A stretch of DNA of 64,000 nt from Allorhizocola sp044869915 (GTDB taxonomy: Bacteria > Actinomycetota > Actinomycetes > Mycobacteriales > Micromonosporaceae). The notes under the pieces were generated by a model. It made no database searches. It had not been told where the DNA came from and worked only from the letters and a program-made list of their open reading frames with translations. How positions within the stretch are numbered: position 1 is the stretch's first letter; each line of letters starts with the position of its first letter. The stretch spans positions 1-64,000 of the forward strand of contig JBIOYB010000369.1 of the NCBI GenBank assembly GCA_044869915.1, in the 5' to 3' direction. Made by a program: the position numbers and the translations under genes. This document shows, in pieces, positions 1 through 8,283 of the stretch.

Positions 1-1008
1 GTTGATCGGCGATCGCCCCTCATCGTGTGCGACGTGGCGAGGGCGCTGCTCTATGGCGTGATCCCGCTGGTGGGCGCGTCCGGCGGGCGGGTGTGGGTGC
101 TCTATCTGGTCGTGCCGGTCGCGGCCGCGTTCGCGATGATGTTTCAGGTGGGATACGTGACGGCGGTGCCCAACCTGGTCGGGCCGGGTCAGATCACGGA
201 GGCCAACGGGCGGCTGTTCGCCTCGCAGGCGGCGGCGGGCGTGGGCGGCATGCTGCTGGCGGGGTTGGTGTCGGGTTTGTCCGGCCCATCGACGGCGGTC
301 GCGGTGACGGCAGCCGGGTTTGCCGTGTCGGCGGTCGGGCTGGCGTTCGTGCGGCTGCGCAAGTCGACATATGTAGCGGAACGCTTGAACCCGTGGCGCG
401 ACTTCAAGGTCGGCCTCGGGTTCCTGTGGCGGCACCCCGTGCTGCGCGCGCTGACCGTGCTGCTGTGCTTCTTCATTTTCGTACAGATCGGGCTCACCGA
501 CCTGTTCATCTTCTACCTGAAGTCCGACCTCGGCCAGCCCGACAAGGTGGTCGGCTACGTCTTGGCCGCGACCACGGTCGGCACGGTCGCGGGCTCGCTG
601 CTGGTCGGGCGGCTGCGCCGGACGCTGGGCTTTGGCGTGTGCTGGATCGGCTCGCACGTGCTGCTCGGCCTCGCGGTCATGCTCACCGGCATCACGCGCA
701 GCGTGCCGGGCGTGGCCATCCTGGTCACCATATACGTACTGTTCCTGAGCGTCGCCGGGATCTGCTCGATGACCCTGCGCCAGGAGATCACGCCCGATCA
801 CCTGCTGGGCCGGGTCACTTCCACGTTCTGGACCATCCAGCGCGCGCTGAGCCCGCTCGGCGCGGCCGCGCTCACGGCCGCGGCCGGTCAGGTGGGCGTG
901 ACCCAGGTGCTCGTGTGGACGGGCATCACCTGTGTCCTGATTGGACTGACGGGGCTATTCACTCCCGTTCGTTTTGCCAGGCCAGAGCTCATCACCCCAC
1001 CTGCATAA
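1..1008 (+). CDS. MFS exporter, C-terminal part (5' end outside window)
   Basis: The frame is open from base 1, so the gene starts upstream; a GTG at 25 is internal. The 335 visible residues begin in the cytoplasmic loop DRRSPLIVCD. They then show about eight hydrophobic segments interrupted by a charged central loop (around LRKSTYVAERLNPWRDFKVG), as in the second part of a 12-helix major facilitator. The segment GRLFASQAAAGVGGMLLAG and the overall pattern resemble the EntS/MefA-like (MFS_3) drug and siderophore exporter group. The substrate cannot be told from sequence. It ends 99 bp before the copper-storage-like gene on the same strand. Confidence 0.85.
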   Translation, partial: VDRRSPLIVCDVARALLYGVIPLVGASGGRVWVLYLVVPVAAAFAMMFQVGYVTAVPNLVGPGQITEANGRLFASQAAAGVGGMLLAGLVSGLSGPSTAVAVTAAGFAVSAVGLAFVRLRKSTYVAERLNPWRDFKVGLGFLWRHPVLRALTVLLCFFIFVQIGLTDLFIFYLKSDLGQPDKVVGYVLAATTVGTVAGSLLVGRLRRTLGFGVCWIGSHVLLGLAVMLTGITRSVPGVAILVTIYVLFLSVAGICSMTLRQEITPDHLLGRVTSTFWTIQRALSPLGAAALTAAAGQVGVTQVLVWTGITCVLIGLTGLFTPVRFARPELITPPA

Positions 1009-1036
1009 ACCCCTCTTTATGCGGGTACGCGATAGG

Positions 1037-1060
1037 CGAACGGTTGATAGTCGCCGTTCG
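1037..1060. promoter_or_regulatory. inverted repeat upstream of the Cys-rich gene
   Basis: CGAACGG at 1037-1043 and CCGTTCG at 1054-1060 are perfect 7-bp inverted arms around a 10-base spacer. It sits between the MFS stop and the Cys-rich four-helix protein. It could be an operator, for example for a metal-responsive repressor, or a weak terminator for the MFS gene. No T-run follows, which slightly favours an operator. Confidence 0.35.
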
Positions 1061-1107
1061 GGGCATTTAGCGCTCAATGTCGCGTTTACGCAGAGGAGAG
1101 AGTCGTC

Positions 1108-1449
1108 ATGGCGCAACAGCAGAAGCCCGGGATAGCACTGCAGCACAGCGTGACCGAGGCGCTCACGTGCCACCGCATCTGCGAGGAGACCATCACCCAC
1201 TGCCTCTACACGGGTGGCGCCCACGCCGACCCCGACCACATCCGCCTGCTGATGGACTGCGCGGACATCTGCCGGACGGCCGCCGACTACATGGTGCGCG
1301 GCTCCCGCTTCATCCCGGCCATGGCCGCGCTGTGCGCCGACATCTGCGAGGCGTGCGCGGCCGAGTGCGATCGTTTCACCGGCGACGCCCACATGGTCGC
1401 CTGCGCCCAGGCCTGCCGCCGCTGCGCCCAGTCGTGCCGCCAGCTGTAG
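1108..1449 (+). CDS. Cys-rich four-helix-bundle copper-binding protein (Csp3-like)
   Basis: This 113-residue protein has 13 cysteines, mostly in CxxxC-type pairs along predicted helices (CHRIC, CADIC, CADICEAC, CAQACRRC, CAQSC). That is the pattern of the cytosolic copper-storage protein family (Csp3, older name DUF326), in which cysteines line the core of a four-helix bundle and hold many Cu(I) ions. No signal peptide or twin-arginine motif is present, so it should be cytosolic. The start is well supported by GAGGAGAG about 9 bases before the ATG at 1108. The copper-storage role is inferred from the family. Confidence 0.85.
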   Translation: MAQQQKPGIALQHSVTEALTCHRICEETITHCLYTGGAHADPDHIRLLMDCADICRTAADYMVRGSRFIPAMAALCADICEACAAECDRFTGDAHMVACAQACRRCAQSCRQL

Positions 1450-1580
1450 CGCACAATGGACGCCGTGCAAGCACGCCAACCGTTAGCGGGCAGGGCTGGA
1501 GCTCGGCCCGGCCGCGCGACCGTGGGCGACCTGGTGGCAGCTATCACGTCTGGACGACCCTGCGGGCGCAGGACCGATCG

Positions 1581-2306
1581 TCAGAGCCGCACGCCGTCGC
1601 CGACGCTGATCCGGCCCGGGATCTCGACTCCGGCGTAGACGCCCACGCACGGGAGCATGCCCTTTCCCGGGATTTCGTGCCGGCTGACCTGCGCCGGGAC
1701 GCGCAGCGCGCTCGTGTCGGCGGGCCAGTCGCCATGGGCGAGGGTCGGGATCGCGCAGCGCGGCGTCGGCGAGATGACCCGCGCCGCCATCTGTCCGATG
1801 TGGACGGTGCGGCCCACCCACTCGTACTCAAGCAGATCCGTTTCAATGACAATATTCGGCCGGTACCTGTCGAAGTCTGCCCGCCCGATCAGCTTCAAGC
1901 TTGCCGTCGTGATGATGTGCAGCGCCGCGAAATCGAAGAAGGTCCCCGGGGCCAGCTCCGACCGGTCCACGTCGACGACCGCGTCCATGCCGTGCGCCAG
2001 CACCTCGTCGGGCCGGGCGCGGTCGAGATGGGCGCCCTCGGGCACGTCTGCGACCAGCCGCACCCGCCGGTTGAGCCGCCGCGATAGCGTCTCCTCGTCG
2101 GCCTGCGAATGGGACATCGTCAGCAGATCGCGCCACAGCCGCGGCTGCTTCGCGCTGGCTATCTTGCCGGTCTCGACGTCGAGCAGCGCGTGGACCCGGT
2201 CGCCCGCGATGCCCCGCTGCGTCACCTCCGCCGACTCCAACCGCTCACCGAGCATCGACTTGACCGGATATCGTTGCAGGGCAATAACTCTTCCCGCATG
2301 GCTCAT
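1581..2306 (-). CDS. MOSC domain protein
   Basis: The 241-residue product starts MSHAGRVIALQRYPVKSMLGE, the typical opening of the MOSC N-terminal beta-barrel domain. A MOSC region follows (RPNIVIETD, then GARVISPTPRCAIPT-like residues, where the Cys of the RC motif near residue 180 is expected to act). MOSC proteins bind or transfer sulfur from molybdenum-cofactor-type carriers; the substrate here is unknown. The ATG at 2306 was chosen because it overlaps the upstream Nudix gene stop as ATGA (2303-2306), giving translational coupling. Upstream in-frame sequence is Arg/Ala-rich shadow. Confidence 0.85.
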   Translation of the reverse strand: MSHAGRVIALQRYPVKSMLGERLESAEVTQRGIAGDRVHALLDVETGKIASAKQPRLWRDLLTMSHSQADEETLSRRLNRRVRLVADVPEGAHLDRARPDEVLAHGMDAVVDVDRSELAPGTFFDFAALHIITTASLKLIGRADFDRYRPNIVIETDLLEYEWVGRTVHIGQMAARVISPTPRCAIPTLAHGDWPADTSALRVPAQVSRHEIPGKGMLPCVGVYAGVEIPGRISVGDGVRL

Positions 2307-3082
2307 GCCCAGGACCCTAGCTCGTGCGCGTGCGCCCGCAAAAACTCCGACAGCTCGTCTGGCACGAGCCGGATGGCGGCCAGGACGTCCGGCTCGCACG
2401 GCACAGTCTCGATATCATAATTTCCCTTGGCAGGATTGGAAAACTCCGAGCCGGTGCGGAGGCTCACGTCCATCGACAGCAGGCGGGTCACGAAGAACAG
2501 CTGCGTCGTCGGCCCGGTCGGGGTCGGCCCCGACACCGTGAACACCAGCCGCGCCGGCCCCACCTCGGCCCCCAGCTCCTCGAACAGCTCACGCCGCAGC
2601 GCCGCCTCGGCGTCGGCGTCCCTCGCGTCGATCTTGCCGCCGGGCGTCGCCCAATAGACGTCGCGCCCCGGCACCGTCCGTCTAAACAGGACCAGATGGT
2701 CCTGCCCGTCGCGCTCGGTGAGCAGCAGCGCCCGGGCCGTCCGGCGCACCTTGACCTTCGGCTCATCCCACACCACGCGCCGCTCGAACCCGCCCCGCTC
2801 GGCATGCTTGGCGGCGCGCATCCGCTCCAGGTCGTCGGCCTTGAGCCCGTGCCGCCGGCCGAGCGCCAGCACGACCTCCAGCACGTCGGCCAGCTCCGCC
2901 GGATCGGCGTCGGCCAGGTATTCGCCCACCTCCTCGGTGAGCTTCACCCGCAACAGGAAGCCATATTCGGCCTCGCCGGCCGTCCGGAACGCCTCCTGCT
3001 CCCGCGGCCACAGCTCCGGGATGCGGTCGCGCACCAGCTTGCCCCGGACATGCCACCACCCCGTGCCGCTCATTTGAATCAT
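2303..3082 (-). CDS. MazG-like / Nudix fusion protein
   Basis: The N-terminal ~95 residues (GKLVRDRIPE, then KLTEEVGEYL and ELADVLEVVLAL) match the phosphoribosyl-ATP pyrophosphohydrolase-like all-alpha NTP pyrophosphatase group, with acidic helices that would bind Mg. From about residue 110 a Nudix hydrolase domain follows, with GGKIDARDADAEAALRRELF and EELG. The REUxEE core is intact, but the box is one residue longer than the Gx5Ex7REUxEExGU consensus and its first Glu is Asp. Two nucleotide-pyrophosphatase folds in one chain suggest a house-cleaning role. ATG 3082 was preferred; GTG 3091 and ATG 3073 are alternatives, and the RBS is weak. It is coupled to the MOSC gene. Confidence 0.8.
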   Translation of the reverse strand: MIQMSGTGWWHVRGKLVRDRIPELWPREQEAFRTAGEAEYGFLLRVKLTEEVGEYLADADPAELADVLEVVLALGRRHGLKADDLERMRAAKHAERGGFERRVVWDEPKVKVRRTARALLLTERDGQDHLVLFRRTVPGRDVYWATPGGKIDARDADAEAALRRELFEELGAEVGPARLVFTVSGPTPTGPTTQLFFVTRLLSMDVSLRTGSEFSNPAKGNYDIETVPCEPDVLAAIRLVPDELSEFLRAHAHELGSWA

Positions 3083-3116
3083 GTTAGTCACCCCGCCCGC
3101 GAGGCATCATGGTGGC

Positions 3117-3332
3117 GTGAGCAAAGACCTCGGCCCGTGGCTCGTCGGCATCGGCGTCCTCGTCGCCCTCGTGGGCGTCCTCGCCTGGACCGGCGCCCTC
3201 TCGTGGTTTGGCCGCCTGCCCGGAGACATCCGCATCACCTCCGGCAACACCCGCATCTTCATCCCCCTCACGTCCATGCTGCTCACCTCCCTGGTCCTCT
3301 CCTTGATCTTCGCCCTCATCCGGCGGCGCTGA
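3117..3332 (+). CDS. DUF2905 small membrane protein
   Basis: This 71-residue protein has two hydrophobic helices (LVGIGVLVALVGVLAWTGAL and IPLTSMLLTSLVLSLIFALI) joined by WFGRLPGDIRI. That loop is the hallmark of the DUF2905 family. Its function is unknown; members are small inner-membrane proteins. The GTG at 3117 followed by SKDLG fits the family start. The gene is divergent from the MazG/Nudix gene with only about 35 bp between starts, so the two likely share a compact promoter or are leaderless. Confidence 0.8.
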   Translation: MSKDLGPWLVGIGVLVALVGVLAWTGALSWFGRLPGDIRITSGNTRIFIPLTSMLLTSLVLSLIFALIRRR

Positions 3333-3350
3333 CCGAGGGGGTTGAAAACT

Positions 3351-4034
3351 ATGACCATGGATCTGGGGACCAGGCTCTGGAGCGTGCCGGCGGGGCGGCT
3401 GCTGTCCGGCCAGGCACACGTGTTCGACGACGGCGTCGCGCTGACGACGTGGCGCGGGAAGCCCCGGGCGGCCTACCGGTGGGAGCAGGTCGCGGACCTC
3501 TGGTACGACGCCGCCATGCGCATCGTGCACGAGGAGTCGGTCGGCAGCATGATCACGCAGGCGACCCACAAGCTGACGTTTGGATTCGGCGACGGCGACG
3601 ACGGCGGTGAGCGGGTCACGGTGCAGCTGCGTGAGGACGCTGTGCGCACCCTCGCGAGCGACTTCTTCCGCCACGGCATCCGCCAGCGGCCGACATCGGC
3701 CGCTGAAGTTGTTGTCCAGCATGTGCGCGACCGGGTCGCGAGCATCCAGCTGCCGCGGGTGCAGGAGAAGCTCGCGGCCGGTGGCGTGGTGGACTTCGGC
3801 GTGTTGAGCGCCACCGCCGACGAGCTTCGCCATGGTGGGCAGGCGTTGCCCTGGCAGCAGGTGTCGTGGCTCGGGTTCCTGCACCGCTACTCGTCACGGC
3901 CACCGATCGACCACGGCGGCTTCGCCTGCATCTACTACGATCGCGACGAACACTGGTTTGATGTGCCCGCCGCGCACGTCAGCAACCTGCAGACGCTGGA
4001 GCAGCTGTTCGACTCGATTCCCCGGGTGCCCTAA
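3351..4034 (+). CDS. DUF6585-like protein of unknown function
   Basis: The 227-residue soluble protein shows a repeated pleckstrin-homology-like pattern, with two halves that each hold 'W.qV..L' strands (YRWEQVADLWYD near residue 40 and ALPWQQVSWLGFLH near residue 165). This resembles the DUF6585 group, but the family name is a recollection and unproven. GAGGGGG about 9 bases upstream supports ATG 3351 over TTG 3342. The stop TAA (4032-4034) is followed in the same frame by another 93 sense codons encoding a zinc-ribbon-like segment (next entry). Confidence 0.65.
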   Translation: MTMDLGTRLWSVPAGRLLSGQAHVFDDGVALTTWRGKPRAAYRWEQVADLWYDAAMRIVHEESVGSMITQATHKLTFGFGDGDDGGERVTVQLREDAVRTLASDFFRHGIRQRPTSAAEVVVQHVRDRVASIQLPRVQEKLAAGGVVDFGVLSATADELRHGGQALPWQQVSWLGFLHRYSSRPPIDHGGFACIYYDRDEHWFDVPAAHVSNLQTLEQLFDSIPRVP

Positions 4035-4316
4035 AGGCTTGCGGCAACGGGCGACTACGAGCCACCGGGCGGGGAGCTCGCGATCGGGACACTCTACTTC
4101 CGCTGCGCCGCATGCGGCATCATCGGCGGCGAACGTTCGGTGTCCTACGGCGAGGCCGACGACGGCGACTACGACTGGCCGATCGATTACGCCTGCCGCT
4201 GCGGGCACACCGGTCAGCTCGCGCGGGCGGATGCGCTGCCCCGCGACAGCGAATGGACCTGCACCCAGCGCGCCTGCGACACCATCTTCCCCGTGCCACC
4301 GGCGCATCGACGGTAA
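4035..4316 (+). pseudogene. zinc-ribbon-like reading frame without a start codon
   Basis: Directly after the TAA of the preceding gene the same frame stays open for 93 codons to TAA 4314-4316. It encodes an ordered, coding-like sequence with four cysteines in zinc-ribbon spacing (CAAC then CRC, plus a later C..RAC) and an acidic GEADDGDYDW segment. No ATG/GTG/TTG with an RBS lies before the first CxxC in this frame. It may be a domain cut off from the upstream gene by a nonsense mutation, a separate gene that lost its start through a small indel, or a sequencing error. An independent functional gene is the least likely reading. Confidence 0.5.
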
Positions 4317-4355
4317 CCTGCCCGGTCTGCCGCGCCAGCCAAGACACCGGGCTCG

Positions 4356-4506
4356 CTAACGGGCATTGAAGAGCGCGCGCAGCTGCGACATTGTCCGCGC
4401 AAGCTCGCTTCCGAAGCGCCACGGTCCACAGCAGCCACCCAAGACCAAACAGGATCGGCGGGCTGAGGAGCAGCCCCACGACAATGGTGACACGATGGTC
4501 AGCCAC
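4356..4506 (-). pseudogene. possible frameshifted small membrane protein
   Basis: The 366 bases between the zinc-ribbon frame and the ABC ATPase (4317-4682) hold no intact gene. On the minus strand a frame opening at GTG 4506 (VADHRVTIVVGLLLSPP) encodes a clear transmembrane helix ending GWLLWTVA. High third-position GC then moves to another frame that ends with FGSELARTMSQLRALFNAR and TAG at 4356-4358. The span is 151 bases, one more than a multiple of three, which fits a single-base frameshift in a ~50-residue membrane protein. No good RBS is visible. The rest of the gap shows no recognisable feature. Confidence 0.3.
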
Positions 4507-4682
4507 TCGCGCGGGATGAGCCGCATGGCGGCCCATGATGTCACACGGATGCCAAGTCCTGAGCCAAGATCGATGGGCACAGTGATGGTGGGCGATCCAA
4601 TTTTGGCGCTTTACGGCGGGCTGCCGGTCCGTTACATTGCGCGGTGGGAGCGATCCCACGGGTCCCGCGGACGGGGGGAGCG

Positions 4683-5333
4683 ATGACGGCGAGGCTGGTC
4701 GTTGACCGGGTGACGGTCGGATACACGCCCGATCAGGCGGTGCTGCGCGAGGTGTCGGCCACGGCGCACGCGGGCCGGATGCTAGCGCTGACCGGGTCGT
4801 CCGGCGCGGGCAAGACGACGCTCATCCGGACGATGGCCGCGAGCCTGCGCCCGAGCGAGGGCAGCGTGCGCTTCGACGGCGAGCCGTTGCGCGACCGCAA
4901 GGATGCGATCTCCAAACGGATCGCGTGGATCCCGCAGCACAACGGGCTCGCGACGATCCTGACCGCGGCCGAAAACGTGCATGTGGTCCTTGTCGCCAAC
5001 GGGTTTTCGCCCGACGACGCGCGGCGCGTCACGGCCGAGACGCTCGAGCTTGTGGGACTGTCCGAACAGGCCGGGCATCTGATCGAGGAGCTCTCCGGTG
5101 GGCAGCAGCAGCGTGCGGCCATTGCGCGCGGGCTCGCACTGCGGGCTGACGTCGTACTGGCCGATGAAATAACAAATGAGCTCGATGCCGGCAATCGGAC
5201 GCGGGTGCTGGAGTTGCTGCGGGCCGAGGCGCGCAGGGGTGCGGTTGTCGTGCTGGCGACGCACGACTCTGAGGCGGCGGCACTGTGCGATGAAGAACTG
5301 CACCTCATAGATGGAAGCGTTGAGACGGTCTGA
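4683..5333 (+). CDS. ABC transporter ATPase (MacB/LolD type)
   Basis: This 216-residue nucleotide-binding domain has Walker A GSSGAGKTT (residues 38-46), Q-loop region WIPQHNGL, an intact signature LSGGQQQR (about 137-144), Walker B VVLADE and H-loop ATHD. The residue after the catalytic Glu is Ile (ADEITNELD) instead of the usual Pro. GGGGGAG just before ATG 4683 fixes the start; the longer upstream frame lacks a better signal. It overlaps the next gene by one base (TGATG), so it should energise the FtsX-like permease encoded there. It probably drives mechanical extrusion or envelope remodelling and not classical import. Confidence 0.9.
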   Translation: MTARLVVDRVTVGYTPDQAVLREVSATAHAGRMLALTGSSGAGKTTLIRTMAASLRPSEGSVRFDGEPLRDRKDAISKRIAWIPQHNGLATILTAAENVHVVLVANGFSPDDARRVTAETLELVGLSEQAGHLIEELSGGQQQRAAIARGLALRADVVLADEITNELDAGNRTRVLELLRAEARRGAVVVLATHDSEAAALCDEELHLIDGSVETV

Positions 5334-8164
5334 TGCCGCGCCTCCTGTTTGCCGCGCTGCGGTATCGGATCGGGGCGATGCTCGCCCTCGGCGCGCTGGC
5401 GGTGCTCACCATCGCGGCCGCGGTGGCCGTGCCGTTCTACACGAGCGCGGCAGAAGACTACGCGGTGCGGATCGTGTTCGACAACGCGGCGCCCGCCGAT
5501 CGCAGCATCTCGGTCACCGCGGATGTGCCTGCGCCGCTCAGCACGGATGTGGCCATGGACAAGCTGCTCATCGAGGTCACGCGGCACGCGCCGCAGCCGG
5601 AGTTTGAGGCGATCACGGGCGCCCTCGTGCGGGGCACGGCCGATTCGCTGGAGGCGCCGTTGGTGGTGCGGCCCGGGTTTTGCGAGGCGCTCACGATCAC
5701 CGGCCGGTGCCCGCAGCGCGGCGGCGAGGTCGTGATCAGTGATCTAGCCAAGCAGCGGCTGGGCGACACGTTCGAATACCTGATCCCGCGCCTGGAAAAG
5801 CCCGTGACCCTGCGCGTCGTCGGGACCTATGTCCCGCCCAGGGACGCGGACCTGCAGAAGTTTTGGGCGGGCCGGGCCGAGCTGACCCCCCGGCCGCTGC
5901 GCGCCGGGAATCCGATCTTCACCGGCGCCCAGACGTTCGACGATGCCAAAGTGGACAGTCTTACCGCGACGGTCGACCTCGTGCTGGCCGGGCCGGCGCT
6001 GCCGCAGGGCACGTTCGACCTGAAGGCACCGGCGGCCGAGGCCCGCTGGGTGGTCAGCGACGGGCTCGTGCGCCTGCTCGACGCCGTCTCGGCCGCGAAG
6101 GAGCGGCTGCGCATCAGCGCGCCGCTGGGCGGCCTGACCATGCTGGCGGTCTCGGGCTGGATCCTGCTGCTGGCGGCCGCAAACGTCGCGGGCGGCAGGC
6201 GGGCCGAGGCCGCGGTCGGCGACCTGCGCGGGATCCCGCGCCGCCACCGGTTTTTGCTCACACGCGGGCCTTCGCTGCTCGCGCTGATCCTCGCCGCGCC
6301 GCTGGGCGCCGGGCTCGGGTGGGCGTTCGTCAACGGCATGGCGCGGTGGGTGTTTGGCGCGCCGGACTGGCTCGACCTGGACCAAGTCGCGCTCATCGCG
6401 GCCGGTGCGGGCCTGCTCGCCGCCATCGTGGGCGTGTCCATTGTGGAGTCGCGGCGGCGGGAAGGCCCGCTGCTGGAGGCATTCCGCTGGGTGCCGCCGC
6501 CGCTGCGCCGGTCGGGTCTGGTCGCCGAGCTGTCGATTGTGGCGCTCGCGGTGGCCGCCGCCGCGCAGTCTCTGGCGAGCGGAGGGACCGGGCTGGTGGC
6601 CCAGGCAGCACCCTTGCTCGTCGCGGCGGCGATCGGGTTGCTGGCCTTCCGCCTGGTGCGGCCGGTGGCCAAAACTCTTGGCATTGCTCGGATCCGCAGT
6701 GGGCACCTCGCCTCGGGCCTTGCCGCGCTTCACCTTGCCCGCCGCCCGGTGGCCGCGCAAGCGGTCATGCTGGTGGTGGTCTGCTTGGCGCTTACCGCGC
6801 ACGCGTTCGGCGCGTGGGAGCGCACGGACGCCACGGCCGTGCAGCGGGCCGAGGCCGAGCTGGGTGCGCCAAGCGTGGTCACGGTCGCGGCGCCGTCGCG
6901 GCCCGCGCTGCTGGCGGCGGTCGGCGCGGCGGATCCGAAGGGCGAGTGGGCGCTGGCGGCCGCACGGGAACGCCTGCCGCGAGGCCGCGCCCTCGTCGCG
7001 CTCGACACGACCCGGCTGTCTATTTTGGACCAGTCCGATCTCGCGGGGATGCTGCGGCCCGCCAGCAACGAATCGCTTGCCGTCAACGGGAGCGAGATCG
7101 CGCTCGATGTGACCGTGACCGAGGCGCTCAGCGAGCTGCCCATCACGGTCGCGCTCGTCGGTCCAAAGGGGACACCCGTGACGGGCGTGGCCACCGTGGC
7201 ACCGCAGGTCGGGCGGCGCGAATACCGGATCGCCGTGCCGGAGTGCGCGGTCGCGCCCGGCTGCCGGCTGGCGTGGCTGAGCTTCTTCCGCTCGCCCGAC
7301 GAGCTTCGCCTGCACGGGCTGCGCCAGCTCAACCCCGACCGCGAGCTGGCGGCCGGCGCGGGGATGGTCGCGCCCGCGCGCTGGCGGCCCTCGTTTGAGA
7401 TGGAGCCGGAGGTCAGGATCACGGGCGCGGAAGGGTCGCTGCGCGTGCGCTATCAGCCCGCGGACCCGAGGATGGTCAGCCGTGACATTCGCGTGCAGGT
7501 CGCCGACGCGCCGGTGCCGCTGCCGGTCGCGGTCGTGGGTGAGCCTGCGATCGTCCACAACGGACAGCTGGCGGGGGCGGGGATCTTCGCCTTCGTGGAC
7601 CGGCCGGTGACCGTCGTGCGGTCCAGTCCGAGCCTGCCCGGCCTGCCCGAGGGCGGAGTGCTCGCCGACCTGGCCTATGCCGACCGGCTCAGCGACACCT
7701 TCGACAACGACGCCCAGCTGCAGGTGTGGCTAGGTGAACGGGCTCCGGCCGACGCCGTCGCACGGCTGGAGGCAGCCGGGCTGATCCCGATGCGGACAGA
7801 CAGCGTGAGCCGGCGGGCCGCGCTGTACAACCTCGGCGGCGACGCGCTCGGGCTGCGCCTGCAGCTCGCGGCGGCCGTGCTGGCGGTGCTGCTGGCCGTG
7901 TTCGCGATTTTGGTGCTGGCGGGCACGGACCGGCGCCGGCGGGCGCAGGAGCTTGCCGACCTGCTCGACCAGGGGGTCGACGCCCGCGTGATCCGGCGCG
8001 TGGAGCGATCCGGTTTCGTGGTCGTGCTCGCCGCGCTGCCCGCGGCGGTGCTGGCGTGCCTGGTCGTGTGGTGGCTCGGCGGCGCGCGGCCGGCAGTCGT
8101 CCCGCTGGGCGTGGCGCTGTTGGTGCTTATCGGCGCGGCGGTGGCGCGGGAGGTGGCCTCGTGA
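5333..8164 (+). CDS. large FtsX-like ABC permease, first copy
   Basis: The 943-residue membrane protein has one N-terminal helix (ALAVLTIAAAVAVPFYTS), a ~200-residue extracytoplasmic domain and a block of hydrophobic helices around residues 265-450. A second large extracytoplasmic domain (about 480-830) and three C-terminal helices ending VAREVAS follow. This is the 10-helix, two-periplasmic-domain plan of FtsX/MacB-type permeases that couple ATP hydrolysis to events outside the membrane. The export substrate is unknown. Its stop TGA (8162-8164) overlaps the GTG of a chain of 41-bp mini-ORFs leading to the second permease. Confidence 0.88.
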   Translation: MPRLLFAALRYRIGAMLALGALAVLTIAAAVAVPFYTSAAEDYAVRIVFDNAAPADRSISVTADVPAPLSTDVAMDKLLIEVTRHAPQPEFEAITGALVRGTADSLEAPLVVRPGFCEALTITGRCPQRGGEVVISDLAKQRLGDTFEYLIPRLEKPVTLRVVGTYVPPRDADLQKFWAGRAELTPRPLRAGNPIFTGAQTFDDAKVDSLTATVDLVLAGPALPQGTFDLKAPAAEARWVVSDGLVRLLDAVSAAKERLRISAPLGGLTMLAVSGWILLLAAANVAGGRRAEAAVGDLRGIPRRHRFLLTRGPSLLALILAAPLGAGLGWAFVNGMARWVFGAPDWLDLDQVALIAAGAGLLAAIVGVSIVESRRREGPLLEAFRWVPPPLRRSGLVAELSIVALAVAAAAQSLASGGTGLVAQAAPLLVAAAIGLLAFRLVRPVAKTLGIARIRSGHLASGLAALHLARRPVAAQAVMLVVVCLALTAHAFGAWERTDATAVQRAEAELGAPSVVTVAAPSRPALLAAVGAADPKGEWALAAARERLPRGRALVALDTTRLSILDQSDLAGMLRPASNESLAVNGSEIALDVTVTEALSELPITVALVGPKGTPVTGVATVAPQVGRREYRIAVPECAVAPGCRLAWLSFFRSPDELRLHGLRQLNPDRELAAGAGMVAPARWRPSFEMEPEVRITGAEGSLRVRYQPADPRMVSRDIRVQVADAPVPLPVAVVGEPAIVHNGQLAGAGIFAFVDRPVTVVRSSPSLPGLPEGGVLADLAYADRLSDTFDNDAQLQVWLGERAPADAVARLEAAGLIPMRTDSVSRRAALYNLGGDALGLRLQLAAAVLAVLLAVFAILVLAGTDRRRRAQELADLLDQGVDARVIRRVERSGFVVVLAALPAAVLACLVVWWLGGARPAVVPLGVALLVLIGAAVAREVAS

Positions 8165-8283
8165 TTGGGCTGGAGAAAAGCGGGCTGCGGGGGGTGGCCT
8201 CGTGATTGGGCTGGAGAAAGACGGGCTGCGGGGGGTGGCCTCGTGATTGGGCTGGAGAAAAGCGGGCCGCGGGGGGTGGCCTC
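8161..8283 (+). repeat. three 41-bp tandem repeats forming a chain of coupled 14-codon mini-ORFs
   Basis: Units lie at 8161-8201, 8202-8242 and 8243-8283 with only a few substitutions. Each begins GTG and codes MIGLEKSGLRGVAS (variants: EKD in unit 2, SGP in unit 3). Each ends TGA overlapping the next GTG as GTGA, because 41 = 3x14-1. The first GTG overlaps the stop of the upstream permease and the last TGA overlaps the GTG of the downstream permease. The peptide start MIGL matches the second permease start and its end VAS matches the first permease end, so the units look like amplified copies of the gene junction. Confidence 0.9.

Noticed and set aside
5744..7558. 604-codon minus-strand open frame within the first permease
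   Set aside because: Arg/Gln/His-rich, antisense to membrane helices; no RBS or motif.
8161..8283. CRISPR-like reading of the 41-bp repeats
   Set aside because: Units are contiguous with no spacers and carry coding structure, so a CRISPR array is excluded. The 15151 array was excluded for the same reason.
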